DNA from: Trichomonas vaginalis G3
Lineage: Eukaryota; Parabasalia; Trichomonadida; Trichomonadidae
Assembly (NCBI RefSeq): GCF_026262505.1
Contig: NC_067203.1
Span: 11,346,001 to 11,410,000, forward strand
Direction: 5' to 3'
Length of the DNA: 64,000 bases
Below the pieces are notes generated by a model that saw nothing but the letters and a program-made list of their open reading frames with translations, had not been told where the DNA came from and searched no databases. The stretch's first letter is position 1; the number at the start of each line of letters is the position of its first letter. Below, piece by piece: positions 9,146-19,205 of this stretch. The position numbers and the translations under genes are program-made.

Positions 9146-11305
9146 TCAACCAAAATCTTCAGTAACAAGCCTTTGAATAAGCATTTTGTCTTCAATCCTC
9201 TTTTGCGATTTATGAGCTTTATGATATTTATAAATGAAAATTGAAAGGGCACAAATAACAGTAGCACATGAAACAACAATCAAAGAAATATGAAGTATGG
9301 TAAGTCCATTCGTGATTACAGGTAAGTTAGGACAGTTCTTTGTGCGTTCGAATTTAACACCACCTATAGTTTTTTGTGGATAGAGTTTATAAACTGTGAT
9401 ATTGTTTATCGATTTTGCATTTAAGAGGAAGTTACCTTCAACTACTTCATTGCCGCAGTATAGAAAGTTGTTAATATCACTATTTAAAAATGATTTGTCA
9501 TCAATCTTATGCATGCTCCCAATGATTAAAATGTTAACTTTGTTTGGTGGGGTAAAATATTCATTGAGAACCAATCCATTTCCTTATGTATTAATATAAA
9601 TATTTCCTAGATTTTCAAATTTGACGAGTGATTGATATTCTTTGATAGATGGATTGAATGTAATTGATCTGACTAACGATGTTAGCATCTTCTCCTTAAA
9701 TATGTTAACATTTGGATACGAAAAGATTAAATGCTCAATCATACTGCTGTTTTCGAAAACGTTTTGTCCGAATGAACAATTTGATTCAATAATAATTTCT
9801 TTCAATGATGCACAATTGGAAAATGAATTTTTTCCTAATATACTAAGACCTTTTGGTAAATTAATTCGAACTAATGATGTACATTCATAGAAAGATTTTT
9901 CACAAATCTCAGTTAGAGTATCTGGAAAATTCAACTCTGTTAGATGATGACAAGATAAAAATGCAAATGGTTTGATAATTCGAATTGAAACAGGTAGTGG
10001 TATTGATTTCAAAGAAACGCAATATTGGAACGAATATTTTTCAATTGACAATAAATTATTAGAGTTTATTATAATTGTCTCAAGAGAAACACAATTGCCG
10101 AAGCAATTTTCAGAAATTTCAGTTATGCCGCTTGGTAATTCTATATTTCGAAGTTTAGAACAGTTGAAAAAAGAAAATGCATCAATTTTCAATACTGTGT
10201 TTGGAATCTTTATATAATTCAAACTCACACAATCTAAAAATGTGTTTTTATAAATTGCTATCAATTCGCTTGGAAGAGTAATATTAGCTAAAGATGTCAT
10301 ACCCGCGAAGCAGGAACCGCCAATAGATGTTGATTTATTTAGGAATGAAATATTTTTTATACCAATGCAATTCATAAAAGCTTTAGGTCTTACTAAATCT
10401 AGCTTTTCTGGAAGTATTATGTTAATTAATGAATAACACTTATAAAAAGCTGATACACCAATTTCTGTAAGTTTCTTCGGTAATTTCATTTCTTTTAAAT
10501 TGAAACATTCATAAAAGGCCGATTCACCTATTTTTTTAATAGTATCAGGTAAGATAATTGATTCCAAATTAGTGCAGGACCAAAATAAATGATGGCCGAT
10601 GGCATCAAGTACTGATGGTAGTTTAATATAGGTCAGTTTTTCACATTTGCGAAAATTACATCCTGATAAATATGTACGAGGATTTAAAAAAACTATTCTT
10701 TCTAATTGAGTGCAAAACGCAAAAGAGAATCCTTCTATAAATTGAGTAGATTTTGGTATCTCAATACTTTTTATGCTTTCACATGAGTCAAATGCATTCC
10801 TTCCAATCCAAAATAATGATTTTGGCAAAGATTCAAATGTTAACTTTTGACAATTTAGAAATGCACAATTTGAAATACGTTTTATTGTATCTGGAAATGA
10901 TATTTTACCAAGATTAATACAATTTAAAAATGCATTACCACTGATTTGTTTCAATGAAGGTGGAAATTGTATTTTTTCAAGACTTGTGCAATGCTCGAAC
11001 AGTCTGTCATCAAGGGTATCAATATTTGAATGAAATATGATTTTTTGCAAGCTAATGCAAAATGAAAAGGCGTATTTTGAAATTTTTGTTAAGTTTGGAG
11101 GTAATTCAAGGCTTTGTAGGCTTGTGCAATTATAAAAAGATCTCTCATTGATTGTAACTAATGAATCTGGAAAAATGATATTAGTGAAATTATTATAATT
11201 AGCATATTGATATGGAGTTGTTTCATTCGTACCTTCCGGAATGACGAGCGTGTCTTCGTTTGTATAACCAGAAGTAAATTTAATCAAAATACATGGAAAT
11301 ATCAT
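9146..11305 (-). pseudogene. BspA-like leucine-rich-repeat surface protein, interrupted by one in-frame stop
   Basis: The 5' part codes for about 573 residues. A signal peptide (MIFPCILIKFTSG) is followed by some 20 LRR_5-type repeats of about 23 residues with the pattern AFxxCxxLxxIxLPxxLxxI. This is the BspA-like family, hugely expanded in Trichomonas and thought to act at the cell surface. A TAA at 9584-9586 ends this frame. The same frame stays open beyond it for about 145 residues, through a non-LRR extracellular stretch, a membrane segment (HISLIVVSCATVICALSIF) and a short basic tail ending VTEDFG. That is the normal C-terminus of membrane-anchored BspA-like proteins. So this is one gene broken by a single stop, or a gene that now makes a secreted form. 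The ATG at 11305 is preferred over an upstream TTG. No initiator is obvious. Confidence 0.85.
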
Positions 11306-11485
11306 ATTATATAAAAGGGTACATGTCCGGCCAAATAAAGACAATCGTTAATATTCAAAATTTATTTTGCAAGGCGACCATATAGTCGCAGATCCGAAAT
11401 CTATATCATATTTTAAAAAATTGTTGACTAAGAAGTTTCGAAATATAGTAAAGTGAGGCCCATAGCGTTTGGTGTCGCGGTTGCC

Positions 11486-12286
11486 TTAATTTTTTTCCCT
11501 TTCATTAACTGTAGCAGTGCCTTGAACATTTCTATAATAGGAGAATATGATGATTGAATTCTTTCTAATAGTTAAATTTATTGTATCCGTAAGGTTAAAA
11601 TGATGTTGGCCTTCCTTCAATCTAAATGCAAGTGGCCCAATATATATTTTATTAGGGAAAACAAGTTGTTCGCCACGTGAATCATAATACTTATATGTAT
11701 TTTGAAATTTTCCTGTTGATATTTTATATGTAGTATTACTTGGGCATTTGTTAGCTGAATATTCAATTGCTAATATTTTTGTTTTTGGAATACGAAAGAG
11801 ATCAGTTTCAAATCGAAGAAGATCTCCTGATGCACTGTAAGAAATCCCATTAAAATCGTTTGGTCCTTTGGAAATATTTATATTAAATGGTTCATCATTG
11901 AGAATCAGCAAATAATTTTTCTGATTTCCATAGTTGGCATCTTTTGTTATTGGATAGGATATGGTCATACTTGGATAAATGAGGAATTCGAGAGAATTAA
12001 ATGTGGATGGAATTAGAAATATGCCAAAAGATATTTTTATATTTGATTCAGGCCGGATTTTTAATGTGTAATGTAATTCATTGATCAAATAAATACGGTT
12101 AGATAATAATATATCATCATCTGTATAAAAGTTTTTGAAAGTAGAGAAAACAAGGTAATAATTGTAACCATTGTAAAATGTAAGACAAAAATCAATTGTA
12201 TATAGCGAATTGCGTGCATCAACTGTGTAATAGCCTGGATGATATATAATAACTGAATAAGCAAAAGAGAAAAGCAAAGAAAACAT
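11486..12286 (-). CDS. Secreted protein of unknown function
   Basis: A 266-residue product. The N-terminus MFSLLFSFAYSVIIY looks like a signal peptide. The rest is rich in Tyr, Asn, Ile and beta-prone segments, with several N-glycosylation sequons (NIS, NTT, NLT). No membrane anchor follows and no family is recognised. The gene lies tail-to-head after the BspA-like gene (180-bp gap), with the same strand and base composition, so both may be surface or secreted products. TCAGAT just upstream of the ATG deviates from the initiator at +2. It could be the ectodomain of a truncated surface gene, but nothing shows this. Confidence 0.65.
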   Translation of the reverse strand: MFSLLFSFAYSVIIYHPGYYTVDARNSLYTIDFCLTFYNGYNYYLVFSTFKNFYTDDDILLSNRIYLINELHYTLKIRPESNIKISFGIFLIPSTFNSLEFLIYPSMTISYPITKDANYGNQKNYLLILNDEPFNINISKGPNDFNGISYSASGDLLRFETDLFRIPKTKILAIEYSANKCPSNTTYKISTGKFQNTYKYYDSRGEQLVFPNKIYIGPLAFRLKEGQHHFNLTDTINLTIRKNSIIIFSYYRNVQGTATVNEREKN

Positions 12287-12525
12287 TTATCTGATCAAAA
12301 ATTTCTGATATATTCAATCAATTGAGAGATATTCAATTTTCAAAAGCTTTCGGAATTTTTCATTGAAGAACATACATATTACATAATTTTAAATAATTCA
12401 AAAAAATTACCAAATTCTGAGAATTTCAGTCATCGGATCTGTAATGATTTAAATTTTTGGTTATATTACTAGCATTCTAATTATTATGATTAGAGAAATA
12501 ATTTGAAAATGTTTTGCAATGGAAA

Positions 12526-12653
12526 TTAAGGGTGCACTTACACCCCTATGACATGTCCTTCAATTCAGATGTTTAAGGTTAATTTTCAATGGCACCTCAC
12601 GCCAGTTGTCAAAAATTTGAATTAAAGTCAGATGGGCGTAAATGCAGCCTTAA
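12526..12653. repeat. 128-bp imperfect palindrome (MITE-like)
   Basis: The left arm, starting TTAAGGGTGCACTTACACCC, and the right arm, whose complement starts TTAAGGCTGCATTTACGCCC, match over about 45 bp at roughly 75-80% around a central loop. The GC content is higher than around it. The TTAA at each edge could be part of the arms or a target duplication. It could be a decayed miniature transposon or a structured RNA; no coding capacity. Confidence 0.55.
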
Positions 12654-13350
12654 ATACACACACATACAAAAAAAATGAAAACTATTAATCCTTGTTGCAT
12701 ACTCTCAAAATTTTGTTAATAGCTCTTGAAAATCAAAAAATTTTTAAACAATAATAGAGGGGAAAAAAATATGGTAAACAATGTTCTTATTCAATGTATA
12801 AATTTGGAAATGCCGCTCTTCAAATTGCAGTATATTAGAATTGTTAGGAAGTAACAAAATTACTTATTTAATCAAAGAAACACAACTTCTCTTTGAAACA
12901 GAGAGAAATAGTGCAAATTTCTTGCTTTCAAACAACTCAACTAAGATTTAGCGTCTTTAAATTTCAATATCATCCTATTTTAATAGCTCATGCATTTCAT
13001 CTGAAAAGAGTTTTTCGCATTGAAGAAATGGGCATGCAAGATAAATAAGTACAGTTTAATTCAATTAGAGAATTAAAGTATACAGAAACAGACAGGAAAA
13101 ACCATTTGGATGAAGTCGATTGGGAATAGCTTTGTTCAGACAGCTCTCGAAAGTGTCTTCATATTGCAGCAAGGCAAAGACATAAAAGTGGCAATAGATG
13201 AACAGTTCATTGGTTAGCTCTGTTTCGGTTCATTGAGACATTTGTGAAGCAATTCTTGCTTGATTCCTGTTTTGATGCAAAAAATTAATATTAATATGCG
13301 TATTAAGCTTCGGCAATTCAGACTAAATTTCCAACCGATAAAGGTATCAG
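12654..13350. other. Intergenic, nothing recognised
   Basis: About 700 bp between minus-strand genes, AT-rich. No reading frame or repeat is supported. Confidence 0.45.
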
Positions 13351-14766
13351 TTAAATTTTCATTAATATACCTTTGAAATCAAAAATATTAATTTGTAAAT
13401 ATTCATAACCACTAGAATTCTTTCCTGTTTGAGTTAGTTTGAATGATACAAAATATTCGTTTGTTTGAAGTGGAAATTCTTTGATTTCTCCTCGCTGGAA
13501 TTCATAATATTTATCATTATCTAATACAACAGTTGTTCCGTTTTCTTTGATCCCTTCTAATTTCCATCTTCTTAAAAAATGAGAATCATCTTTAACACAT
13601 GTTGATTGTAAAATATAAGATATTGGCTTTAATTTATATCCATTTAGATCGGCTTTTATCCATGAATTAGGGGACTTACAAATCCAGAAATTCACATCAC
13701 TTCTATAAGAATTAATATTAGATAAACTACCGTTATGACATCCTGAAACTGTGAATTTCATTTCAATTTCACTAGAAATTTCTTTAAATAAAGATACACA
13801 TACATGTATTGAATTATTTGATATTGCAAATTGATTTTTAATTAATGGTTTTTCAAATGATGAAATAGATTGATTTGATATTGCAAATTGATTTTTAATT
13901 AATGGTTTTTCAAATGATGAAATCGAATTATTTGATATTGCAAATTGATTTTTAATTAATGGTTTCTCATAAGACGAAATAATTTGTTTGGAAATTTCAA
14001 TCTTTTCTCGTAGATTTGAATGATAATTCTTTAGTGTTTCGTTGTATATTGATAGAAGAACTGATTCGAATGAATGTTCAATGGAAAAGTTGTAGATTTC
14101 ATCATAAATTTCTTTTGAACAAAATGATAGTTTGATATATCTAAATAAATCAAATAATGAATTGTTTTTCTTGCAGATTTCTAAAAGTAATAAAGATAAT
14201 TTATCTTCATTTTCTATTTTTAATTTTGTCGATTTCAATATTTTTTCACAAAATTCATAGTCGTTTTTCGAGAAATTTTCTATGATATCATTGTCATTCA
14301 AACAATATAAGTGTGATGATATGAATTCAATGCATTCGTTTTCTGTTCGAGAATCATTTTCTAAAACTGAAATTTCATACTTCTGAAAAACGTTTTCGTT
14401 TGTAATAGATTTATCTAATTTAACATGTTCGATATACAACTGTATGAAGAGTTGATTTCCAAAGCGTCGTCCAATTTCGAATATATCATGATAATGGTCT
14501 TCATCTTCTTGAAATTCAAGTTTTCATGTTTCAATAAACTTTAAAAGTATGTCAATCGAATCTTCACACTTTAGATCTAGACGTACTTCCAACGATTTTA
14601 TTGTTTTATCAATAATGCATTTTTCTTCAATTAAATCTGAAAAACAAACTGCCGAGGACTTCATTGTTTTGATTATTCTACCATTGATATTGATATTCAA
14701 TTGACCACATTCCTTAAGAATGCTAACTCGCTTTAAACCGTCACAAAATTTCCTGATTTGAACCAT
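13351..14766 (-). pseudogene. BTB-like/discoidin-like (F5/8 type C) protein gene with one in-frame stop
   Basis: The start ATG at 14766 is fixed by an initiator TCACTT six bases upstream. The first 80 codons (MVQIRKFCDGLKRVSILKEC) form an N-terminal part like those of trichomonad BTB-type proteins. A TGA at 14524-14526 interrupts, and the same frame then stays open for 390 more codons. That part has a helical middle, three near-identical 21-residue repeats (SSFEKPLIKNQFAIS), and a C-terminal beta-sandwich resembling the F5/8-C/galactose-binding-like fold (GSLSNINSYRSDVNFWICKS, then SWIKADLNGYKLKPISYILQ). This layout is common in trichomonads; its role is unknown, probably protein interaction. 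The single stop makes it a likely young pseudogene, or a sequence error. Confidence 0.75.
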
Positions 14767-14768
14767 GA

Positions 14769-14774
14769 AAGTGA
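14769..14774 (-). promoter_or_regulatory. Initiator element of the BTB-like gene
   Basis: TCACTT on the minus strand, with +1 at 14772, gives a 6-base leader before ATG 14766. It is an exact match to the trichomonad initiator and supports that start although the frame is later interrupted. Confidence 0.65.
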
Positions 14775-15235
14775 ACTGAAAAAAATTGTAAAAAAGCCAC
14801 TATAATTTTGGCACTTTCTACGGGCTTTGAAACAAATTTTCAAAATCTCAACAAATATTACTGGAGCTGGAAGCCAATATATATTATAAAGAAAAAGGAT
14901 TACTATTCACTCTCAAGAATATAGCCAAAATTTGTAAAAAGAGTAAATTCCTTTTCTTTCGTAAAGTCTCTTATTCAAATTTTTGACAGATTTTCACTCG
15001 ATATTGAGACAGAAAAACGATAGTGATACTTTACGCAAGAAAATCTGTTTATATTTATATAAACTCCTCTTGTTAATGCAGCAAATTTATTATTATTGAA
15101 ACGTTATAGATAGAAATATAGTATTGGATAGAATATATCTTTTATACATTGTTAGGTTATAAAAAATCTATGATTTGATTATTTTTCTCGTTTTTATTAA
15201 AACCAAACACACAAAATATACAATTATATAATAAC
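14775..15235. other. Intergenic, nothing recognised
   Basis: About 460 bp of AT-rich sequence between minus-strand genes without supported features. Confidence 0.45.
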
Positions 15236-17326
15236 TTATTTTGATACTTTGACATTATTCAAAACTAGATCCTTCTCAAAAGAAGGTTCTTTGATATCTA
15301 ATACATGATACAATGAGTTTTTGATGGAATTAAACTCATTAACAATAACATTAACTTTCATTGCAACAACATACCATTTCAATGTTGGATTTTCATATAA
15401 AGACAGCTTTGTTTGTAATCTCTTTCTTTCTTCCAACCAAATTTCTGTATCTGATATTATTGCCAACAACAATCTGATATCTTTTCTTGATGGTCTTCTT
15501 TTTCGTGATGACGAAGACCAATTTTCTTTAATAAACAATTTAATCTTATCAAATGATTTATATGCATTATCAATAACTGTTTCGAGACTATTTTTGTTTT
15601 CATATCTACACATTACAGATGAAATTGCATCTCTAAACATATTCAATCTCACTTTAAGAACATCATATTCATATTTCTTTTGTTTCATCATCCATTTCTC
15701 TGTTGTATTTATAACTGTTTCCATATTGTTGTACTCGCGTTCTGTACATATTTCTTTCATTGTTTCTTTGTCTTTCATCGCAATTTTTGAGGTAGAAATT
15801 AATGTTTCTAATTCATCAACCATTTTTGAAATTTCTTCGGTCTCGAAGACATATTTGTATATGGATTGCTGCTGGTTAATGAAGTATTCTTTCCATTTAT
15901 GTGGATCTTTCTTAGTTGAATTTTTAAGACGATACAAACCGTCGGAATTTTTGACAAATTCACTTTTTTCACTAATTAAACCTTCAGCCATGATTCTTGA
16001 TGATCCATGAGGGAATATTTGAGCATCCGAGAGTACGTACATGTACTGGCCAACATTATTGATGTTGTCAACCTGTTTTCCACTTGAATTTACAAATTTA
16101 ATTTTATCATATAAATCAATTGATGAATGATTCAAGGAAAACGTTGTTTTATAGCTACTACTCATTGTTGCTCCGTAATATGTTGCTCCTGTGCAAATTG
16201 CTTCTTCGGAATTCAATGAAAAAGAAAGTTTGTTGACTTTGAACGCATTTCTAGCAATATTTTGAATAGAAGGTACTCTTGAGCTACCACCAATCATGTG
16301 TACAATATCTACACGAGGACATTTGATAATCATCTTCTTGATTTTTTCTAATATCGGATATAATTCGGAATTGAATTCAATCCTTGAAATATTATATCCA
16401 AAAGGTGGTGTAGTTTCTATAAATCCTATTGCTTCTTCATTTGTCGTTAATCTATGCTTTATTTTCGTTGATTCTTGCATAATTTTTTCTTTATCAGAAT
16501 CTGTGATTTCTTTTGATGGATAAATCTTCATTAACATATTATAGATAATAACATCAATGTCTCTTCCTCCTAATTGGTTGTTATAGTCATAATAAATTTC
16601 TTTTGAAATTATTTCTTTTTTGCCAGCAAATTCTGTAATTGTGATCTGCGTATTCGTTTCTCCTATATCCAAAAATGCTACTCGAAGTGGCAGAGTTGAT
16701 TTAGAAATTTTATTATGATGGGAGTAAGCAAAAGCAAAAGATAATGCTTGGCTTTGATCAATTATATGGGATGTATAATTAAGCATATGTGAAATGCTTT
16801 GTATCGAATTTCTTTCTTGGGAAATCATAAATTTCGGAACTGCGAAATATGTAACTTCTTCTTCTATCTGAGGATCATGTGCTAGTAATGTATGATTAAT
16901 TCTATCTAATGCATGATATAATAATACTTCAGGAAGAATTCCGTTGTAAGTTAGTCGATAATTTCCAATTACAGAGAGAGTAGGATATATATTACGTGCA
17001 AATAAACTTTTGAAATATTCTTTTGATGGAATTTTTGCTAAAAATGTTGAGAAAAAGCGGATAGTTTTATTTGGATATTTCAACGCTTTACTTTCCGAAT
17101 TAAAATAGTAGTCGTAATTTCTAAAGTTTGTTTCATTGATAAGTTTAATTGTATTACCTGTTTTTGGCACAATTGTTAAGATTTCTCTAAAATATCTATT
17201 ATTTAGATCATCAGAAAGAACCATTAATGGTTTTCCTGGATTGATATAACCTACTCTAAGCTTTTCCGCTCCTACATCAATTCCTAGAATTGCTGACGAG
17301 ACTAGAAAAAAGTATAAAAAAAGCAT
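15236..17326 (-). CDS. ER Hsp70-superfamily chaperone, GRP170/Hsp110-like
   Basis: A 696-residue product with a signal peptide (MLFLYFFLVSSA) directly before the ATPase domain. Hsp70 signatures in order: ILGIDVGAEKLRVG (about 13-26, phosphate 1); VAFLDIGETNTQIT (about 216-229, phosphate 2); QLGGRDID (251-258); MIGGSSRVPSIQ (344-355, adenosine); and the EEAICTGATYYGA segment (about 374-386). A short beta region and a helical C-terminal part follow, without the canonical peptide-binding cleft sequence. This fits the ER Hsp110 branch (GRP170/HYOU1/Lhs1), which serves as nucleotide-exchange factor and holdase for BiP. It is shorter than animal GRP170 (about 1000) and ends VKVSK with no KDEL-type retention signal. 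An initiator TCATA ends one base before the ATG. Confidence 0.88.
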   Translation of the reverse strand: MLFLYFFLVSSAILGIDVGAEKLRVGYINPGKPLMVLSDDLNNRYFREILTIVPKTGNTIKLINETNFRNYDYYFNSESKALKYPNKTIRFFSTFLAKIPSKEYFKSLFARNIYPTLSVIGNYRLTYNGILPEVLLYHALDRINHTLLAHDPQIEEEVTYFAVPKFMISQERNSIQSISHMLNYTSHIIDQSQALSFAFAYSHHNKISKSTLPLRVAFLDIGETNTQITITEFAGKKEIISKEIYYDYNNQLGGRDIDVIIYNMLMKIYPSKEITDSDKEKIMQESTKIKHRLTTNEEAIGFIETTPPFGYNISRIEFNSELYPILEKIKKMIIKCPRVDIVHMIGGSSRVPSIQNIARNAFKVNKLSFSLNSEEAICTGATYYGATMSSSYKTTFSLNHSSIDLYDKIKFVNSSGKQVDNINNVGQYMYVLSDAQIFPHGSSRIMAEGLISEKSEFVKNSDGLYRLKNSTKKDPHKWKEYFINQQQSIYKYVFETEEISKMVDELETLISTSKIAMKDKETMKEICTEREYNNMETVINTTEKWMMKQKKYEYDVLKVRLNMFRDAISSVMCRYENKNSLETVIDNAYKSFDKIKLFIKENWSSSSRKRRPSRKDIRLLLAIISDTEIWLEERKRLQTKLSLYENPTLKWYVVAMKVNVIVNEFNSIKNSLYHVLDIKEPSFEKDLVLNNVKVSK

Positions 17327-17331
17327 TATGA
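17327..17331 (-). promoter_or_regulatory. Initiator element of the GRP170-like gene
   Basis: TCATA followed at once by ATG. With +1 at 17329 the leader would be three bases, extremely short even for a trichomonad. Confidence 0.5.
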
Positions 17332-17533
17332 AGATTCAGAAATTTATTTTTGAGAAAAAAATCCGAAATATTATTGAAAGTGTTATTCAAGTAAAATGAT
17401 TGTATTTATCTGAATCTGACATGGTGACACTTTTTTGATCGGATGAGAATTCGGATTTCATTACTCATTTGATTGCTATTTATAAAAATCTTAGGAAAAA
17501 ACAAAATTACAAAATGAATTAGAATATTTATTC

Positions 17534-18601
17534 TCAATTCTCTGATTCTGAATAATAATATTCTTCTTCTTCGCCCGTTTCATAACCACTAAATGAATGT
17601 AATTCATCTGAATCTTGTCTATCATCTGATTGTGCATTACTTAAAGACTCACGAAGTTGTGGATTAATTTGAACAACATCGCTGGTAGAAGCAGTTTGTT
17701 CAACAAATATTTCTACTCTTTCTTCATTAGAATCTGCTTCAATATAATCAGCTGTTTCTGGGTTAGCTTCAACTAAAATTTCAACTTCTGTCATATCACT
17801 CTGGCTACGATATGGTGGTTCTGAGATAATAGAATATTCTGACTCTAATCTGTATTTCTCTGGGCATGTTGACTTTGGATAAAGTCTATAATGTGGAATA
17901 TCTTCTTCAATATCCATTGTCTTTGTAATCGAAGCAACAGAATCATCAGTAAATGTTCCTTCTTTAGCACGTATCTTAGCCTGAATTCTGGCTTCTCTTT
18001 CTGCCAAAATTCCTTGCTGAATTTCGTTGAAGAATGGATCATCCATAACATCTCCGAAATCGATTGTATTTGTTGTAACCATAAGTTCTTGGGTTTGAGA
18101 GAGAGTTTGTGTTGAATGAACAGTATCAACGATTGTTGACTCTGGTTCTTGTGTAAAAACAGCAAATTCATCATCAGAATCATGCTTAAGGAATCTCTTC
18201 TGTGTTATTCTCGTTTCAACCCATCCAGGTTCAAGTTCTTCAAAAACTTGTAAAGCTTTTGCAGAATATTTCTTATGTGAGCGGGTGCTACGTTCGGATT
18301 TAGTGTCAGTGCTGTTTTGATGTGGTAATTTAATTTCAACGCTATTCTTTTTATTATTATAATTGTAATCATCAGTTACGGTTTGAGTATTGATTGCAGT
18401 AAGATCATTTGTTTGATATGGAATCATTGAAACTTCTGTGAATGTATCCGTTATTGTATTTGTATGATGATGCTTATGAGGAAGGTAGTTTCCGTTCTCA
18501 TCAAGAGCCCTTGGCTTCTTTACACGAATATGAACTTTTTGTACCTCACCATCTTGGGTCACTTTCTTTACGCGACGCCGAATTTTGCCACTTTCACTCA
18601 T
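17534..18601 (-). CDS. Acidic protein of unknown function
   Basis: A 355-residue product with a basic N-terminus (KIRRRVKKVTQDGEVQKVHI RVKK), a Ser/Thr-rich middle, one charged helix around residues 205-222, and an acidic disordered end (GYETGEEEEYYYSESEN). No domain is recognised. The basic-start, acidic-end layout suggests a disordered nuclear or cytoskeletal scaffold, but this is only inference. The start is well supported: an initiator TCATAA lies 13 bases upstream of the first ATG. It runs in the same direction as the GRP170-like gene with a gap of about 200 bp. Confidence 0.75.
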   Translation of the reverse strand: MSESGKIRRRVKKVTQDGEVQKVHIRVKKPRALDENGNYLPHKHHHTNTITDTFTEVSMIPYQTNDLTAINTQTVTDDYNYNNKKNSVEIKLPHQNSTDTKSERSTRSHKKYSAKALQVFEELEPGWVETRITQKRFLKHDSDDEFAVFTQEPESTIVDTVHSTQTLSQTQELMVTTNTIDFGDVMDDPFFNEIQQGILAEREARIQAKIRAKEGTFTDDSVASITKTMDIEEDIPHYRLYPKSTCPEKYRLESEYSIISEPPYRSQSDMTEVEILVEANPETADYIEADSNEERVEIFVEQTASTSDVVQINPQLRESLSNAQSDDRQDSDELHSFSGYETGEEEEYYYSESEN

Positions 18602-18610
18602 TAAAAGCCG

Positions 18611-18616
18611 TTATGA
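18611..18616 (-). promoter_or_regulatory. Initiator element of the acidic-protein gene
   Basis: TCATAA on the minus strand, +1 at 18614, 13-base leader to ATG 18601; exact initiator match. Confidence 0.65.
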
Positions 18617-18855
18617 AGGGAGTTAGTACGATAGTATAAAAATATGAGGGAATCAAAATAACGTTAAGCAAGCTTATGGTGAACTTGGAAGATTTTAAAT
18701 GATCAATACTCATAATTCTTAATTTTTGAATCAAATAAAATTATGAAACTCACAAGATTCGTTCAAAATCACTAAAAATATGAAAAACAAAATATATTTG
18801 AGTAGTAATTTATATAGAATCAAAGCATTAATTTTTTGATGATTAAAAAAATATT

Positions 18856-18861
18856 AAAAAA
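18856..18861 (-). terminator. RNA polymerase III terminator of tRNA-Leu
   Basis: A run of six T on the minus strand starts directly after the discriminator base; a second T7 run follows a few bases on. Confidence 0.75.
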
Positions 18862-18941
18862 TGGTCACTCTGGGGTTCGAACCCAGGCCCTCGCGGACCA
18901 GTGCCTTAAACTGGCGCCTTAGACCACTCGGCCAAATGACC
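18862..18941 (-). tRNA. tRNA-Leu (anticodon AAG)
   Basis: The minus strand folds as a type II tRNA. The acceptor stem pairs GGTCATT with AGTGACC (one G-T pair). The D arm is GCCGAGTGGTCTAAGGC. The anticodon stem CCAGT/ACTGG holds loop TTAAGGC with anticodon AAG. There is a short extra arm (TCCGCGAGGG), and the T arm CTGGG-TTCGAAC-CCCAG is perfect. A/B boxes are therefore in place. The discriminator is A. There is no intron and no encoded CCA, as usual in eukaryotes. It decodes CUU (and CUC after A34 editing to inosine). Confidence 0.95.
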
Positions 18942-19205
18942 TTGACATTTTTCTATAAATTTATATATATAAAATAACTATAATATCATTTCTTTATAAA
19001 GATTTATTTTGTCGATTTATTTTCTTTATAATCCACAAGTACAAGTAAATTATAATCGACAAAAGATATAAAATTATCTTCATACATATATAAACATTTT
19101 ATTTTATGTAACATCAAAACTATCGATGTGGTACATAAAAATGGCATTGTTTACTTTTTATTTCTAATGAAATTCATCTTCGATAATATCAAAAAAAGAA
19201 GTATA

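Noticed and set aside
11303-11344. Longer start for the BspA-like protein
   Set aside because: It would start with TTG; the ATG at 11305 begins directly at a signal peptide.
15321-16010. 229-codon plus-strand frame inside the chaperone gene
   Set aside because: Antisense shadow of a well-supported Hsp70-type gene.
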